Assembly (NCBI RefSeq): GCF_900455735.1
Contig: NZ_UAUI01000001.1
Span: forward strand, 1,271,001-1,335,000
Length of the DNA stretch: 64,000 nucleotides
Origin: Rhodococcus wratislaviensis
GTDB taxonomy: Bacteria > Actinomycetota > Actinomycetes > Mycobacteriales > Mycobacteriaceae
Reading direction: 5' to 3'
Shown: piece by piece, positions 8,389 to 16,569 of the stretch
Layout: each line of letters begins with the position of its first letter
How positions within the stretch are numbered: position 1 is the first letter of the stretch
Translations under genes and position numbers: made by a program
Notes under the pieces: generated by a model
Told to the model about the DNA's origin: nothing
Databases searched by the model: none
Seen by the model: the letters and a program-made list of their open reading frames with translations, nothing else

Positions 8389-9333
8389 TCAGACGGCGGG
8401 AAACGCGTCTTCCGGGCGCTCGCCCTCGTCGTAGACCGTTGCGGGAGAACCGATGAGGAGCGGGTCGGGGGTGCCGACCACCCGCGGGTCCTTGCCGGTG
8501 TAGTCAAATTTGTGGAGTACCCAGCGGATCGCCTCGATCCGGGCGCGCTTCTTGTCGTTCGATTTCACGACCGTCCACGGCGCCTGCGGGGTGTCGGTGT
8601 AGAAGAGCATCGCCTCTTTGGCCTCGGTGTAGGCGTCCCACTTGTCGAGGCTCGCGAGGTCGGTGGGCGACAGTTTCCACTGCTTGACGGGGTCGGTGCT
8701 GCGGGAGACGAACCGGGCGTGCTGTTCCTCCCGGCCCACCGAGAACCAGAACTTGATGATGTGGATGCCCGACTGCACGAGCATCCGCTCGAACTCCGGC
8801 GCAGACCGGGTGAACTCCAGGTACTCGTTGGGGGTGCAGTAGCCCATGACGCGTTCGACGCCGGCCCGGTTGTACCAGGAGCGGTCCATCATCACGATCT
8901 CCCCGCCGGCGGGCAGGTGCTGCACGTACCGCTGGAAGTACCACTGGGTGCGTTCGCGTTCGGTGGGCTTCTCCAGCGCCACCACCCGCGCACCACGAGG
9001 GTTGAGGTGTTCGGTGAACCGCTTGATCGCGCCACCCTTGCCGGCCGCGTCCCGGCCCTCGAAGATGATGACGACCTTCTCGCCGTTCTCCTTCACCCAC
9101 GCCTGGAACTTCAGCAACTCGATCTGCAGTTTGCGCTTGCGGTTCTCGTACTGCCGCCGCGTCATCTTCTCGTCGTACGGGTACCCGTGCCGCCACGGCT
9201 CGTCCGTGTCGTCGATGGCGTGTTTGCGGCCGGACTTGCGCAGCAACTCCCCGATCTCGTCTATCTCCGGTGTCACGTCGATCTGACCGGCACGTGCGAG
9301 TTCGAAGGCGTCGGGATCGTGCAATTCGTCCAC
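8389..9333 (-). CDS. ppk2: Polyphosphate kinase 2 family protein
   Basis: A 314-residue PPK2. Walker A is GRDAAGKGGAIKRF (about residues 94-107), the lid/arginine region is NPRGARVVALEKPTERERTQ, and Walker B is MMDRSWYNRAGVERVMG (about 148-164). PPK2 enzymes use polyphosphate to phosphorylate nucleotides, often GDP or ADP; sub-class and preferred nucleotide cannot be fixed by eye. The start is GTG 9333. Its stop abuts that of the stealth gene (TGA followed at once by TCA), so no terminator separates the convergent pair. Confidence 0.93.
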   Translation of the reverse strand: MDELHDPDAFELARAGQIDVTPEIDEIGELLRKSGRKHAIDDTDEPWRHGYPYDEKMTRRQYENRKRKLQIELLKFQAWVKENGEKVVIIFEGRDAAGKGGAIKRFTEHLNPRGARVVALEKPTERERTQWYFQRYVQHLPAGGEIVMMDRSWYNRAGVERVMGYCTPNEYLEFTRSAPEFERMLVQSGIHIIKFWFSVGREEQHARFVSRSTDPVKQWKLSPTDLASLDKWDAYTEAKEAMLFYTDTPQAPWTVVKSNDKKRARIEAIRWVLHKFDYTGKDPRVVGTPDPLLIGSPATVYDEGERPEDAFPAV

Positions 9334-9389
9334 ACAGCAAGACTACCGCCGCGGGGCCTCGCCGTCCGGGCTCATGAGATCGTAAACCC

Positions 9390-9743
9390 ATGAGCATCGA
9401 CCACATCGTTTCCGCGCTCGAGCCGACGGTCGCGGCCGAGCTCCGGACCGCCCTCGACGCGTCGCCGATCGTCACCCTCGACGGAATGGTGCTGCCCGAC
9501 CCCGCGCGCGACGCGGTCCTCGAACTGCTCACCCTTCTCGCCGACGGGCAGAGTGTGGCACTCGGCGCGGTCGCGGACCTGCTCACCACGTCCCAGGCCG
9601 CGGAGATCCTCGGCGTCTCCGACACCTACGTGCGCCGGCTCGCCGACTCCGGCGCCCTGCCCATCGAGATGCGCGGCACCCACCGCCGGTTCCGGCTCTC
9701 CGACGTCATGGCGTACCGGGAGAAGTTCCCGCGCAGGGGCTGA
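9390..9743 (+). CDS. Excisionase-family (MerR-like HTH_17) DNA-binding protein
   Basis: A 117-residue protein with a C-terminal HTH_17/excisionase-type winged helix at about residues 68-115: LLTTSQAAEILGVSDTYVRRLADSGALP, then RGTHRRFRLSDVMAYRE. The N-terminal 60 residues form a helical domain of unknown role. In actinobacteria such proteins are often antitoxins paired with PIN-domain toxins. No toxin lies downstream here, because the next gene is convergent and abuts the stop codon, so this is an orphan regulator or antitoxin-like protein. It shows no link to a prophage. Confidence 0.8.
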   Translation: MSIDHIVSALEPTVAAELRTALDASPIVTLDGMVLPDPARDAVLELLTLLADGQSVALGAVADLLTTSQAAEILGVSDTYVRRLADSGALPIEMRGTHRRFRLSDVMAYREKFPRRG

Positions 9744-10673
9744 CTACACCCGGACCCGCGTGACGGCCTGCTCCCCGATGTCCGGGATCCGCACACCCTC
9801 GGCCGCGAGCCGCTGCTCGGTTTCCTCGGCGGTGACGTATTCGCCGACGGTGTCGTAGCTGCCCATCGGGACCACCGAATGCACGATCGTCTCCGGGTAC
9901 ACGTGGACGAGGTTGTAGCCCTGGGCGCCGTCGCGTCCGCGCAGCGCCCCGGCCGGGACGTTGAGGTCCTGGGTGTAGCAGGTGGCCGACGCGACGGAGA
10001 CGGGGATGCCCGCGAACGTCGCCGTCGTCGAGTAGTGCAGATGTCCCGCGAGGATCGACCGGACGTCGCTGCCGCGCAGCACGTCGGCGAGGCGCGGCTG
10101 ATCGCGCAGTTCCACCAGCACCGCCAGGTCGAGCACGCACGGCACCGGCGGGTGGTGCAGCGCCAGGATGGTCCCGTGGGGTGCCGGAACCGCGAGCTGC
10201 TGTGCCAGCCAGAGCAATTGGCTCTCAGAGATCTCCCCGTGGTGATGCCCGGGCACCGTCGTGTCGAGGGTGACGATGCGCAGTCCGTCGACGTCGTAGA
10301 CGTGGTCGATCGGCTCGTACGACGGTTCCTGCCCGAGCAGTTCCGTCCGGAAGTGGCCGCGGTCGTCGTGGTTGCCCATCGCCCAGATCACCTGCGCGCC
10401 GAGCGACGCCGCGACCGGTTCGACGATCGCCCGTAACTTCTCGTAGGCGCCCGGCTGACCGCGGTCGGTGAGATCGCCGGTGAACACCAGGGCGTCCGGG
10501 CGGGCGTGCGACGACTCGATCTCGGTGAAGATCTGCCGCAGGGTGGCCTCGCTGTCGACGGCCCCGTACAGCAGGTCGTCGTCGACGAGATGGGTGTCGC
10601 TGAGGTGCAGCACGAAATGTGACGGTCGCGGATACTCGGCCGTCCGTATGTCGGCTGCCTCGGTGCCGCTCAT
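9744..10673 (-). CDS. cpdA: CpdA/Rv0805-like metallophosphodiesterase
   Basis: A class III cyclic-nucleotide phosphodiesterase-like protein of 309 residues. Metal ligands of the calcineurin-like fold are visible in order: LSDTHL (D-x-H), GDLTDRG, AMGNHD, LALHHPP and GHLHYS. The overall sequence resembles M. tuberculosis Rv0805, which hydrolyses cAMP weakly among other substrates. The ATG at 10673 is chosen because GCGAGAG precedes it at normal spacing; a GTG at 10727 gives 18 more residues with no family match. It converges on the HTH gene with abutting stops. Confidence 0.85.
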   Translation of the reverse strand: MSGTEAADIRTAEYPRPSHFVLHLSDTHLVDDDLLYGAVDSEATLRQIFTEIESSHARPDALVFTGDLTDRGQPGAYEKLRAIVEPVAASLGAQVIWAMGNHDDRGHFRTELLGQEPSYEPIDHVYDVDGLRIVTLDTTVPGHHHGEISESQLLWLAQQLAVPAPHGTILALHHPPVPCVLDLAVLVELRDQPRLADVLRGSDVRSILAGHLHYSTTATFAGIPVSVASATCYTQDLNVPAGALRGRDGAQGYNLVHVYPETIVHSVVPMGSYDTVGEYVTAEETEQRLAAEGVRIPDIGEQAVTRVRV

Positions 10674-10810
10674 CGGTCTCTCGCTTCCGCTCGCCCCGAC
10701 GGGGGCAGGTGCCCGGGTGGACGCCACTGTGTGTCCACCCTAGCCAAGCGCACTCCGGTCACCTCCCGGGGCACGCGCGGTGGCCGGACGGTGAACGGTG
10801 CGGCACGACG

Positions 10811-11683
10811 TCAGTTTCGTGCGTGGTGCGGTGCGCGCGCCTCCGGGCCGGCGGGCGGGATCATCGCGGCGAGGTTGGCCTGGGCCTCGAACCGGGCCCG
10901 CTCGTCGCCGTCGTCCGTCGCTGCCGCGTCCTTGGCCGCGGTGAGGAACGGGCGGACCAGGTCGAGGGGCATCGGGAAGACGACGGTGGAGTTGTTCTCG
11001 CCGCCCATCGCGCTCAGGGTCTGCAGGTAGCGCAGCTGCAGGGTGGTGGGGTTGCGGCTGATGACGTCGGCGGCCTCGACGAGTTTCGCGGAGGCCTGGA
11101 ACTCGGCTTCGGCGTTGATGATCTTGGCGCGGCGCTCGCGCTCCGCCTCGGCCTGCCGGGCGATGGCCCGTTGCATGTTAGCGGGGATCTCGACGTCCTT
11201 GATCTCGACGGTGGTGACCTTCACACCCCACGGCTCGGTCTGCTGATCGATGACCTTCTGCAGGTCTTCGTTGAGGCGTTCCCGCTCGCCCAGCAGCGCG
11301 TCGAGGTCGGCCTTGCCGAGGATCGAGCGCAGGGTGGTCTGGGCGATCTGCAGGGTGGCGGCCAGGAAGTCCTCGACCTCGACGATCGCGCGGTCGGCGT
11401 CGACCACCCGGAAGTAGGCGACGGCGGTGACCTTGGCAGGCACGTTGTCGTGGGTGATCACTTCCTGGACGGGGATCTTCAGGGTCACGGTCCGCAGGCT
11501 GACCCGTTCCATCCGGTCGATCGCCGGGATCAGCAGCACGAGGCCCGGGCCCTTCAGGTCGACCAGCCGGCCCAGCCGGAACACGACGGCCCGCTCGTAC
11601 TCGCGCAGCACCCGGATCGAGCTGCTCGCGAGGACGGCGAGGAGGGTGATGACGACGCACAGGATGACGATGATGGTAGTCAT
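10811..11683 (-). CDS. Slipin / SPFH (band 7) family membrane protein
   Basis: A 290-residue stomatin-like protein. An N-terminal membrane helix ([20 protein letters not shown], residues 2-21) is followed by the SPFH domain: [34 protein letters not shown] and [21 protein letters not shown] helical region near residue 180 begins [19 protein letters not shown]. It is probably oligomeric and scaffolds membrane microdomains or protease complexes. Its start overlaps the NfeD stop by 4 nt (ATGA), a typical NfeD-slipin operon in which both products act together. Confidence 0.92.
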   Translation of the reverse strand: MTTIIVILCVVITLLAVLASSSIRVLREYERAVVFRLGRLVDLKGPGLVLLIPAIDRMERVSLRTVTLKIPVQEVITHDNVPAKVTAVAYFRVVDADRAIVEVEDFLAATLQIAQTTLRSILGKADLDALLGERERLNEDLQKVIDQQTEPWGVKVTTVEIKDVEIPANMQRAIARQAEAERERRAKIINAEAEFQASAKLVEAADVISRNPTTLQLRYLQTLSAMGGENNSTVVFPMPLDLVRPFLTAAKDAAATDDGDERARFEAQANLAAMIPPAGPEARAPHHARN

Positions 11684-12147
11684 ATCTCGAGCTCCCAGGG
11701 TTCGCGGCGGCGCACGGTGAGGGTGAGTCCGCGGATCTGCTCGACGATGACGGAGTCGCCGGCGGTCGGTGTCTCGTCGTCCCCGAACAGTGTTTGCGCC
11801 TTCCACAGGCTTCCGGCGGCCTCGACCTGACCTTGCCGTCCCTTCCAGTTGCGGACGGTGGCGTCGGATCCGATGAGGGATTGCATTCCGGTGCGCACGG
11901 GCGCGTGTCCGGCGGCGAGCGCCTTCCGGCCGCCGACCACGGCGAGTCCCACACCGACCACCGCGACTCCGGCGGCCGCCGGGATGGCGATCATCTGCGC
12001 GGTGTCGCTGGACGTGAACAGCAGCCATACCCCGGCCCCGACGAACAGTGCCCCGAGCCCGCCGAGCACACCCGCGGTCGGTGCGTGTGCCTCGACGACG
12101 ATCAACAGCACACCCAGGACCAGCGCCAGCACGCCCAACGCGGTCAT
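11680..12147 (-). CDS. NfeD family membrane protein
   Basis: A 155-residue protein with three or four N-terminal hydrophobic helices ([56 protein letters not shown]). A C-terminal OB-fold NfeD domain follows ([20 protein letters not shown], then [17 protein letters not shown]). This is the short form without the ClpP-like protease part. It lies first in a two-gene unit with the slipin, sharing ATGA, which is the classical partnership for membrane quality control. Confidence 0.88.
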   Translation of the reverse strand: MTALGVLALVLGVLLIVVEAHAPTAGVLGGLGALFVGAGVWLLFTSSDTAQMIAIPAAAGVAVVGVGLAVVGGRKALAAGHAPVRTGMQSLIGSDATVRNWKGRQGQVEAAGSLWKAQTLFGDDETPTAGDSVIVEQIRGLTLTVRRREPWELEI

Positions 12148-12286
12148 CTCGCATCACCCACGATCACGCTTCGCGAGGACCCGGTCGCACTCGCATAGCC
12201 ACTCGGCGATCGAGCCCTCAGTTCAACGGTAAGCGCAGGTCGACGGCAATGCCACCGGCAATTTCCGGCGGGGTACCGTTCAACGA

Positions 12287-13096
12287 ATGACGAACGTAGA
12301 TCACGGAGATCCCGGTGATGCCCCAACCGTGCCGCCGCCGTTGGAGGAGGTCGCCAACCCGGCCCGCCCGTCCGCTGCAGAGGAGGCCCGGACGGTCGCG
12401 GCCACGACCAATGTGGGCACCCTCGCGAGCCTGACCAGGGACGGCGACCCGTGGGCGTCGTTCGTCACCTACGGTCTGCTCGACGGCTCGCCCGTGCTGT
12501 GCGTGTCGCAGATGGCCGAGCACGGCCGCAACCTCGCGCACGACCCCCGCGCCAGCATCGCGATCGTCGCGCCGAACCCGCCCGCCGATCCGCTGGCCAG
12601 CACCCGCATCACCCTCGCCGGGTACGTCTACCGCCCGGAAGGCGACGAACTCGCCGCCGCGCGGGAGGCGCACCTGGCCGCCGTCCCGGCGGCGCACGTC
12701 TACATCGACTTCAGCGACTTCTCGCTCTGGGTGCTGCGGGTGCAGCGTGTGCGGTGGGTCGGCGGCTACGGGCGGATGGATTCGGCGACCGAAGAGTCCT
12801 ACGCCGCCGCGACAGCAGACCCCGTCACCCCGCATGCCGGCCGGGCGATCGAGCACCTCAACGCCGACCACGCGGACGCCCTGCGCGCGATGGCCCAGGC
12901 GCTCGGAGGTTTCCCCGATGCTAAAACGGTCACCTGCGAGGGAGCCGACCGCTACGGACTGGACCTGCGCGTCACCACCCCCCGCGGCGTCGCCGTGACC
13001 CGCGTCGGATACGCAGAGCCACTCGACTCGGCCGACCAGTTACGTGCGGCGACAGTCGCATTGACAGAACAGGCCCGGGCGCTGACCGGTCGGTGA
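12287..13096 (+). CDS. HugZ-like heme-utilisation / PNPOx-fold protein with DUF2470 domain
   Basis: A 269-residue protein with an N-terminal split-barrel flavin-reductase/PNPOx fold (ARTVAATTNVGTLASLTRDG, then FVTYGLLDGSPVLCVSQMAEHGRN). A C-terminal DUF2470 domain begins near residue 183 (AGRAIEHLNADHADALRAMA). This order is that of HugZ/HutZ-type heme oxygenase-like proteins; other members are of unknown function. The conserved C-terminal His residues (EHLNADH) are the heme-associated ones in that family. It starts at ATG 12287 and stands alone, divergent from the NfeD gene. Confidence 0.83.
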   Translation: MTNVDHGDPGDAPTVPPPLEEVANPARPSAAEEARTVAATTNVGTLASLTRDGDPWASFVTYGLLDGSPVLCVSQMAEHGRNLAHDPRASIAIVAPNPPADPLASTRITLAGYVYRPEGDELAAAREAHLAAVPAAHVYIDFSDFSLWVLRVQRVRWVGGYGRMDSATEESYAAATADPVTPHAGRAIEHLNADHADALRAMAQALGGFPDAKTVTCEGADRYGLDLRVTTPRGVAVTRVGYAEPLDSADQLRAATVALTEQARALTGR

Positions 13097-13211
13097 GCAC
13101 GCGCCCGCTGCGACCGGGCTGAACGGTTCGGTCGCGGCGGCGCCCTTCCCGGGTGGTGATCAGGTTCCCTCCTGGGGTCAATACCGCCAATCGCGCGTGC
13201 CCGGCAAGCTT

Positions 13212-13245
13212 CTTGTTGTCAGCAAAACCCCCTCTCAACAAGGAG
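13212..13245 (+). promoter_or_regulatory. Hairpin overlapping a ribosome-binding site
   Basis: CTTGTTG (13212-13218) can pair with CAACAAG (13236-13242). The second arm runs into the strong Shine-Dalgarno AAGGAG (13240-13245), which lies 6 nt before ATG 13252. The fold could occlude the site. This is a sequence observation only; no regulatory family is recognised. Confidence 0.3.
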
Positions 13246-13251
13246 ATTCGC

Positions 13252-13371
13252 ATGTCGAACACCATCAAGCGCACGGTGGCCGCTCTCGCCTTCTCGGGCT
13301 TCGCTCTCGTCGCCGGGTCGGGTGTAATCCTCCCTACTACGACCCCCTTCGGGCCGAACTCGCCAGGTTGA
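13252..13371 (+). pseudogene. Truncated secretory protein (signal peptide only)
   Basis: A 39-codon frame with an excellent ribosome-binding site (AAGGAG, 6 nt). Its first 25 residues (TIKRTVAALAFSGFALVAGS in part) form a good Sec signal peptide. After GSGV the sequence turns into ILPTTTPFGPNSPG and stops, with no signal-peptidase site or mature domain. The likely reading is the 5' end of an exported-protein gene cut by the rearrangement that forms the left border of the 13.3-17.9 kb scar. A genuine 39-residue peptide cannot be excluded. Confidence 0.5.
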
Positions 13372-13441
13372 GCGGGCCAGTCTCACGCTCGCGGCTCGAT
13401 TCAGAAAGCCTCCTTGTCGGTGGGGCCTTCCTCGACGACGT

Positions 13442-13783
13442 TCAGCAGGGATCCGATGTGTGAACCACCCTGAAAGTTCCAGGGTCTGCCGGAACCTGCA
13501 GCGGCCCAATATTCTCATCTGTGCCCACAAACCGGTCAGCGAGCACAGGATTCCCTATACGCCCGATCGCCCATGTCGGCACCCAGGTGCCGTCTTTCAA
13601 CGTGCAAGTTGCTTTCACGGCAGGGCTCTCAGAAGCGATGTTGCCTGAGCGAATCTCTGCCGCTGGCTGTATCGCGATAATTATCCCAGTGAGAACGGCG
13701 CACACAACATTCGCAGTCATAACCAGTGAGAAGAGATCACGGGACCACCTGTCCAGCCGCGGTGCCAACACCCAGATCGACAC
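13442..13783 (-). CDS. Possible membrane-anchored small protein or out-of-frame tail of the upstream gene
   Basis: A 113-codon frame from a GTG at 13783 with no ribosome-binding site. It has one transmembrane segment (SLVMTANVVCAVLTGIIIAI) followed by a polar, presumably exported, region with three Cys. It overlaps the last 67 nt of the 464-residue membrane-protein gene in the -1 frame, and the overlapped frame reads sensibly as a loop (VLAPRLDRWSRD). It may therefore be the true C-terminus of that protein separated by a frameshift, rather than an independent gene. No family recognised. Confidence 0.35.
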   Translation of the reverse strand: MSIWVLAPRLDRWSRDLFSLVMTANVVCAVLTGIIIAIQPAAEIRSGNIASESPAVKATCTLKDGTWVPTWAIGRIGNPVLADRFVGTDENIGPLQVPADPGTFRVVHTSDPC

Positions 13784-15111
13784 ACAAAGACTGCACTACC
13801 GAGGACTACCGCAACCAGTGGGACGGCGTGAAATGCGGCCTCGGTCCAGCTGACCTTCAGCGCCAGGTCCGTAGCGCCGAGTTCATTATAGAAGGCGAGG
13901 GTCGGCAATCTCAGCAGCAAGCCCCCCACGCCGACGACCATGAGGACCTGGATCCCACGCACCACCGCACTGCGGACAACTACGCGCCTACGCGACCGGA
14001 GGATGTCGCTTAGTACGAACCATACGAGGACGATGACCAGGACAGCGGGGATTCCCACTAGACTTGGGGTGCTCCGCACCAACTGGAACAAGAGATAGAC
14101 AAATACTCCGCTGAAACCGATGAGCACAAATCGCAAAACCGTCATGACCGTGCGACTCAGCCGGCTCAGGGCTTTCGACCGCCGACTGCCGAGGATTTCC
14201 ACCACGTCGGGATTGGTGGTGTCGGACCATTTTGAACAGCTGTACGGAGACCAGTGTGAAGGAAGAATTCCGATGAACTTTCTCGGCTCAACGATGACTC
14301 GTGTGCTGATCTGAAGCGCCGCAAAATTGACAACGACGAAGATGAACATGCTGATAAATAGGCCGGGAATTAGCCAAGCATTCAGCGCGTCAGCGGGATT
14401 GAATCGCGGGGTGAACACTCCCAAGACCGTCGCTAGCAGTGAGACCACGAAACCCCAAAGCAGAAAACTTCTCCGCAGGACCGGCGAATCACCGTCTGTC
14501 GAGCCACCGAGCAACCAACGCTCGAGCCGCGATGAAAGGTGCCCCACCAACCAATTGTCGATGGCCCCGTACACGTTGTGCCCCAGCCGAACCGTCCAGC
14601 GCGACGAATCAACAGGACGCTCTTCAGTAGCGGGAACGCAGCGGTCATCCTGTGTCGGATTGGAGTTCTCGCCTACGTCACCGTTGCCGGGGAAACTGGC
14701 TGGGTATCTGACTTCACTGAACCGATCGGCCTGCATTCCTCCGATAACGAGACCATCCTTCGGGAGAACTACGGGTCGCATCACGGGACTTGGGTACTGA
14801 ATTGGCGCAAGCGCCACAGCATTGATCCGGGCGGTGCAACACGCGTCCGTCAGCCGCTGGTTCACCTTGTTTACAAGCTCAACCTCTGTTTGAGCGCTGA
14901 TTGTCCCCCTTACATCGCGAACAAAAGAGAGATGTCCATCGACGTTGTCGAGGCGGACCAAGCTGCAGCTGCGCCAACCGAGGTCCTCCAATACTGTACT
15001 TGCCGAATCAAGTTCAGCTTCAACACCGGAGACTTCGATGTAGCACCGAACCCGAGATAGCGCCCAGTTGAAAACATAGCTACCTAGAAACGAAACGCGG
15101 TTTGTAAGCAC
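13717..15111 (-). CDS. Multi-spanning membrane protein of unknown function
   Basis: A 464-residue protein starting at GTG 15111 behind a strong AGGGGGAG. The first about 210 residues are soluble-looking. They are followed by about six hydrophobic segments: SFLLWGFVVSLLATVLGVF, LIPGLFISMFIFVVVNFAAL, VMTVLRFVLIGFSGVFVYLL, IPAVLVIVLVWFVLS, QVLMVVGVGGLLL and VPLVAVVLGSAVFV. GC content and codon choice are visibly lower than in neighbouring genes, suggesting acquisition. The last 24 residues (CRSGCWHRGW onward) look abnormal compared with the overlapping -1 frame. I recognise no family. Confidence 0.65.
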   Translation of the reverse strand: MLTNRVSFLGSYVFNWALSRVRCYIEVSGVEAELDSASTVLEDLGWRSCSLVRLDNVDGHLSFVRDVRGTISAQTEVELVNKVNQRLTDACCTARINAVALAPIQYPSPVMRPVVLPKDGLVIGGMQADRFSEVRYPASFPGNGDVGENSNPTQDDRCVPATEERPVDSSRWTVRLGHNVYGAIDNWLVGHLSSRLERWLLGGSTDGDSPVLRRSFLLWGFVVSLLATVLGVFTPRFNPADALNAWLIPGLFISMFIFVVVNFAALQISTRVIVEPRKFIGILPSHWSPYSCSKWSDTTNPDVVEILGSRRSKALSRLSRTVMTVLRFVLIGFSGVFVYLLFQLVRSTPSLVGIPAVLVIVLVWFVLSDILRSRRRVVVRSAVVRGIQVLMVVGVGGLLLRLPTLAFYNELGATDLALKVSWTEAAFHAVPLVAVVLGSAVFVCRSGCWHRGWTGGPVISSHWL

Positions 15112-15178
15112 AACTCCCCCTGCTACCGTCCGGTATAACGGACTGAACCTCCCGCAATCACCATCCGCAGCATGATAG

Positions 15179-15795
15179 GTGATTGGTACGACAGAGATAG
15201 GGCACGACGGTCTCCCGGCCTACCCTCAACGGAAACGCCCCGCCAGCGTCCACGAATTGCTATCGCAGGGAACAACGATCTCGAACGCCTCCCAGGCACT
15301 ACCGCTCGACCCTAAGACGCCCCGGTGCTACGTCTGCGCCGCCGATGTCCAAGACCTCGGCCAACTACGAGGACCGGCCACAGCCTGCTCAACGCAGTAC
15401 GCACCCACCTGCCTTAACACGACGCCGGAGGTAGGTCGACGTGACCGTCCTCGCGCGCGAGGTCACCAAACCTTGGCTACCGCGGCAGCTAAAGTGGGTA
15501 TGTCGATTCCTACAGCCACGGCGCGCGGCCCCGCGTTCACCCACCACCGGCCAGCTCGTCTGGGAATACGCCGAGATCGTGGTTGATCGGGGCGACCACG
15601 AGCTGAACGCCCGGCTCGGCCACACCCAGCGAAAAGGATCACTCGGACTGCAGTCGCTTACCGCAGGCTTGGTCCGAGATCTCGATGCTGTCACCGCGGG
15701 GGCTGACACTGCCGCACAGTTCCGGCGCTGGCGTGGGACACCACAGTAGATAACGGGCGAGCCAACTTCGGCATACTCCGCACACGCGTCACAGA
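15179..15795 (+). pseudogene. Decayed ISL3-family transposase remnant
   Basis: Three pieces of an ISL3-type transposase survive in different frames. The N-terminal HTH region is RPASVHELLSQGTTISNASQ followed by RCYVCAADVQDL (15230-15360). A later piece is LGLQSLTAGLVRDLDAVTAG (about 15640-15700). The C-terminal piece RANFGILRTRVT (15759-15794) corresponds to the GRANFxLLRxRVL end of this family. The central DDE region is mostly missing and several frameshifts are needed. No terminal inverted repeats were identified. It is a dead insertion sequence and probably marks how this scar formed. Confidence 0.65.
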
Positions 15796-15878
15796 CTCCG
15801 AATACTCAAGCGCCTCGTAGTAATCACGAGAATTGCGCGACATCCAAGTCAACATCGCCATTGCCATCACCTGGATCA

Positions 15879-16043
15879 CCCCGCCTCGCCGGCGCCCACG
15901 CCTGGATCGACTGCCACATCGACCTCGTCCAACCCGTCGGCGACCACGACCTCGTCCTCGAACTCGGCGCCACCGACACCCCCGACCCGCTGCTCCTCTA
16001 CACCTCCACCTTCCATCAGCTCACCCCTGCGAGCCCCGCATGA
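15879..16043 (+). pseudogene. C-terminal fragment of a flavin reductase
   Basis: The frame reads LAGAHAWIDCHIDLVQPVGDHDLVL, interrupted here, then DPLLLYTSTFHQLTPASPA before TGA. This matches the C-terminal third of the flavin reductase (FMN-binding split barrel) family, whose conserved elements are AHAWIxC, a GDH motif and PLLxxxGxYxxL. The usual residues between the GDH motif and the final strand are partly deleted, and there is no N-terminal two thirds. Its stop overlaps the start of the RibB-like fragment (ATGA), so the two were probably an operon. Confidence 0.55.
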
Positions 16044-16162
16044 ACGCTGTCGACCAATGCCTCGAACAGCTGCGCGCCGGGAAACCGGTCCTTCCCCACG
16101 TGCGCGATCGTGGCACTCGTGACGATTTCCTCTTTGACGCATCGGCTTCCACGAGAAGTTGA
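16040..16162 (+). pseudogene. N-terminal fragment resembling RibB (DHBP synthase)
   Basis: A 40-codon frame starting ATG 16040. MNAVDQCLEQLRAGKPVL followed by RDRGTRDDFLFDASAST resembles the start of 3,4-dihydroxy-2-butanone-4-phosphate synthase, where the corresponding catalytic segment is DDxDRENEGDLxxAA. The key ENEGD is lost (GTRDD here), so it cannot be active even apart from the truncation. Flavin reductase plus ribB pairing is common beside flavin-dependent monooxygenases, which supports reading both as relics of one operon. Confidence 0.4.
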
Positions 16163-16164
16163 CG

Positions 16165-16566
16165 GTGGTGAGGTCGACCGCATCGGCACGGTCACGCTGC
16201 GGCCCGGAATACCGGAGGGGTCGCGTCGCATATCCGCACGACTTCGCGCCTTCATCCGGACGGCGTGGACCCACGACGACGTCACCTTCAACCGCGCTGA
16301 ACTCGACGCGGAAGACCTGGACGGCTTCCTGTTCGGCACAGATCGAACTGCGCTTCGGTCCCTGATGGAGCCATTTGCGTGACCTCCAGGACGACCTCTG
16401 CTTCTACTGTGACAGGCGGATGGCCTGCAACGCATATCTATAACGTCGTGGCGTGGTCGATTATCCCGATCGACGGTGTCGCGAACCTGGTGGCGGCCGA
16501 CAGCCGACGCAACCTCGATATGTCTGCGAGCATCCCTGTTCGTGAGCACGTAGCAGAGATTGAGCA
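16165..16566 (+). pseudogene. Decayed HNH endonuclease
   Basis: Three consecutive frames together read as one HNH nuclease. First comes VTLRPGIPEGSRRISARLRA through LDAEDLDGFLFGTDR. After a shift at about 16380 it continues RDLQDDLCFYCDRRMACNAYL, carrying the CxxC zinc-ribbon half. After a second shift at about 16440 it reads VVAWSIIPIDGVANLVAADS then RRNLDMSAS and REHV. The order matches HNH proteins with LQxxxCFYC, DHVxPWSR, ANLVLAxxxCNxxK. The catalytic DH before VVAWS is replaced (IYN), so it is dead by both frameshift and active-site loss. Confidence 0.55.
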
Positions 16567-16569
16567 AAC

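Noticed and set aside
9390-9743. Excisionase-like protein as evidence of a prophage or attachment site
   Set aside because: No integrase, phage gene, tRNA or repeat lies nearby; the HTH_17 fold is common in antitoxins and regulators.
16016-16567. A 183-codon minus-strand frame as a continuation of the NERD helicase
   Set aside because: It lies in a third frame, is Arg/Ser-rich and lacks helicase motifs; the plus strand there reads as an HNH remnant.
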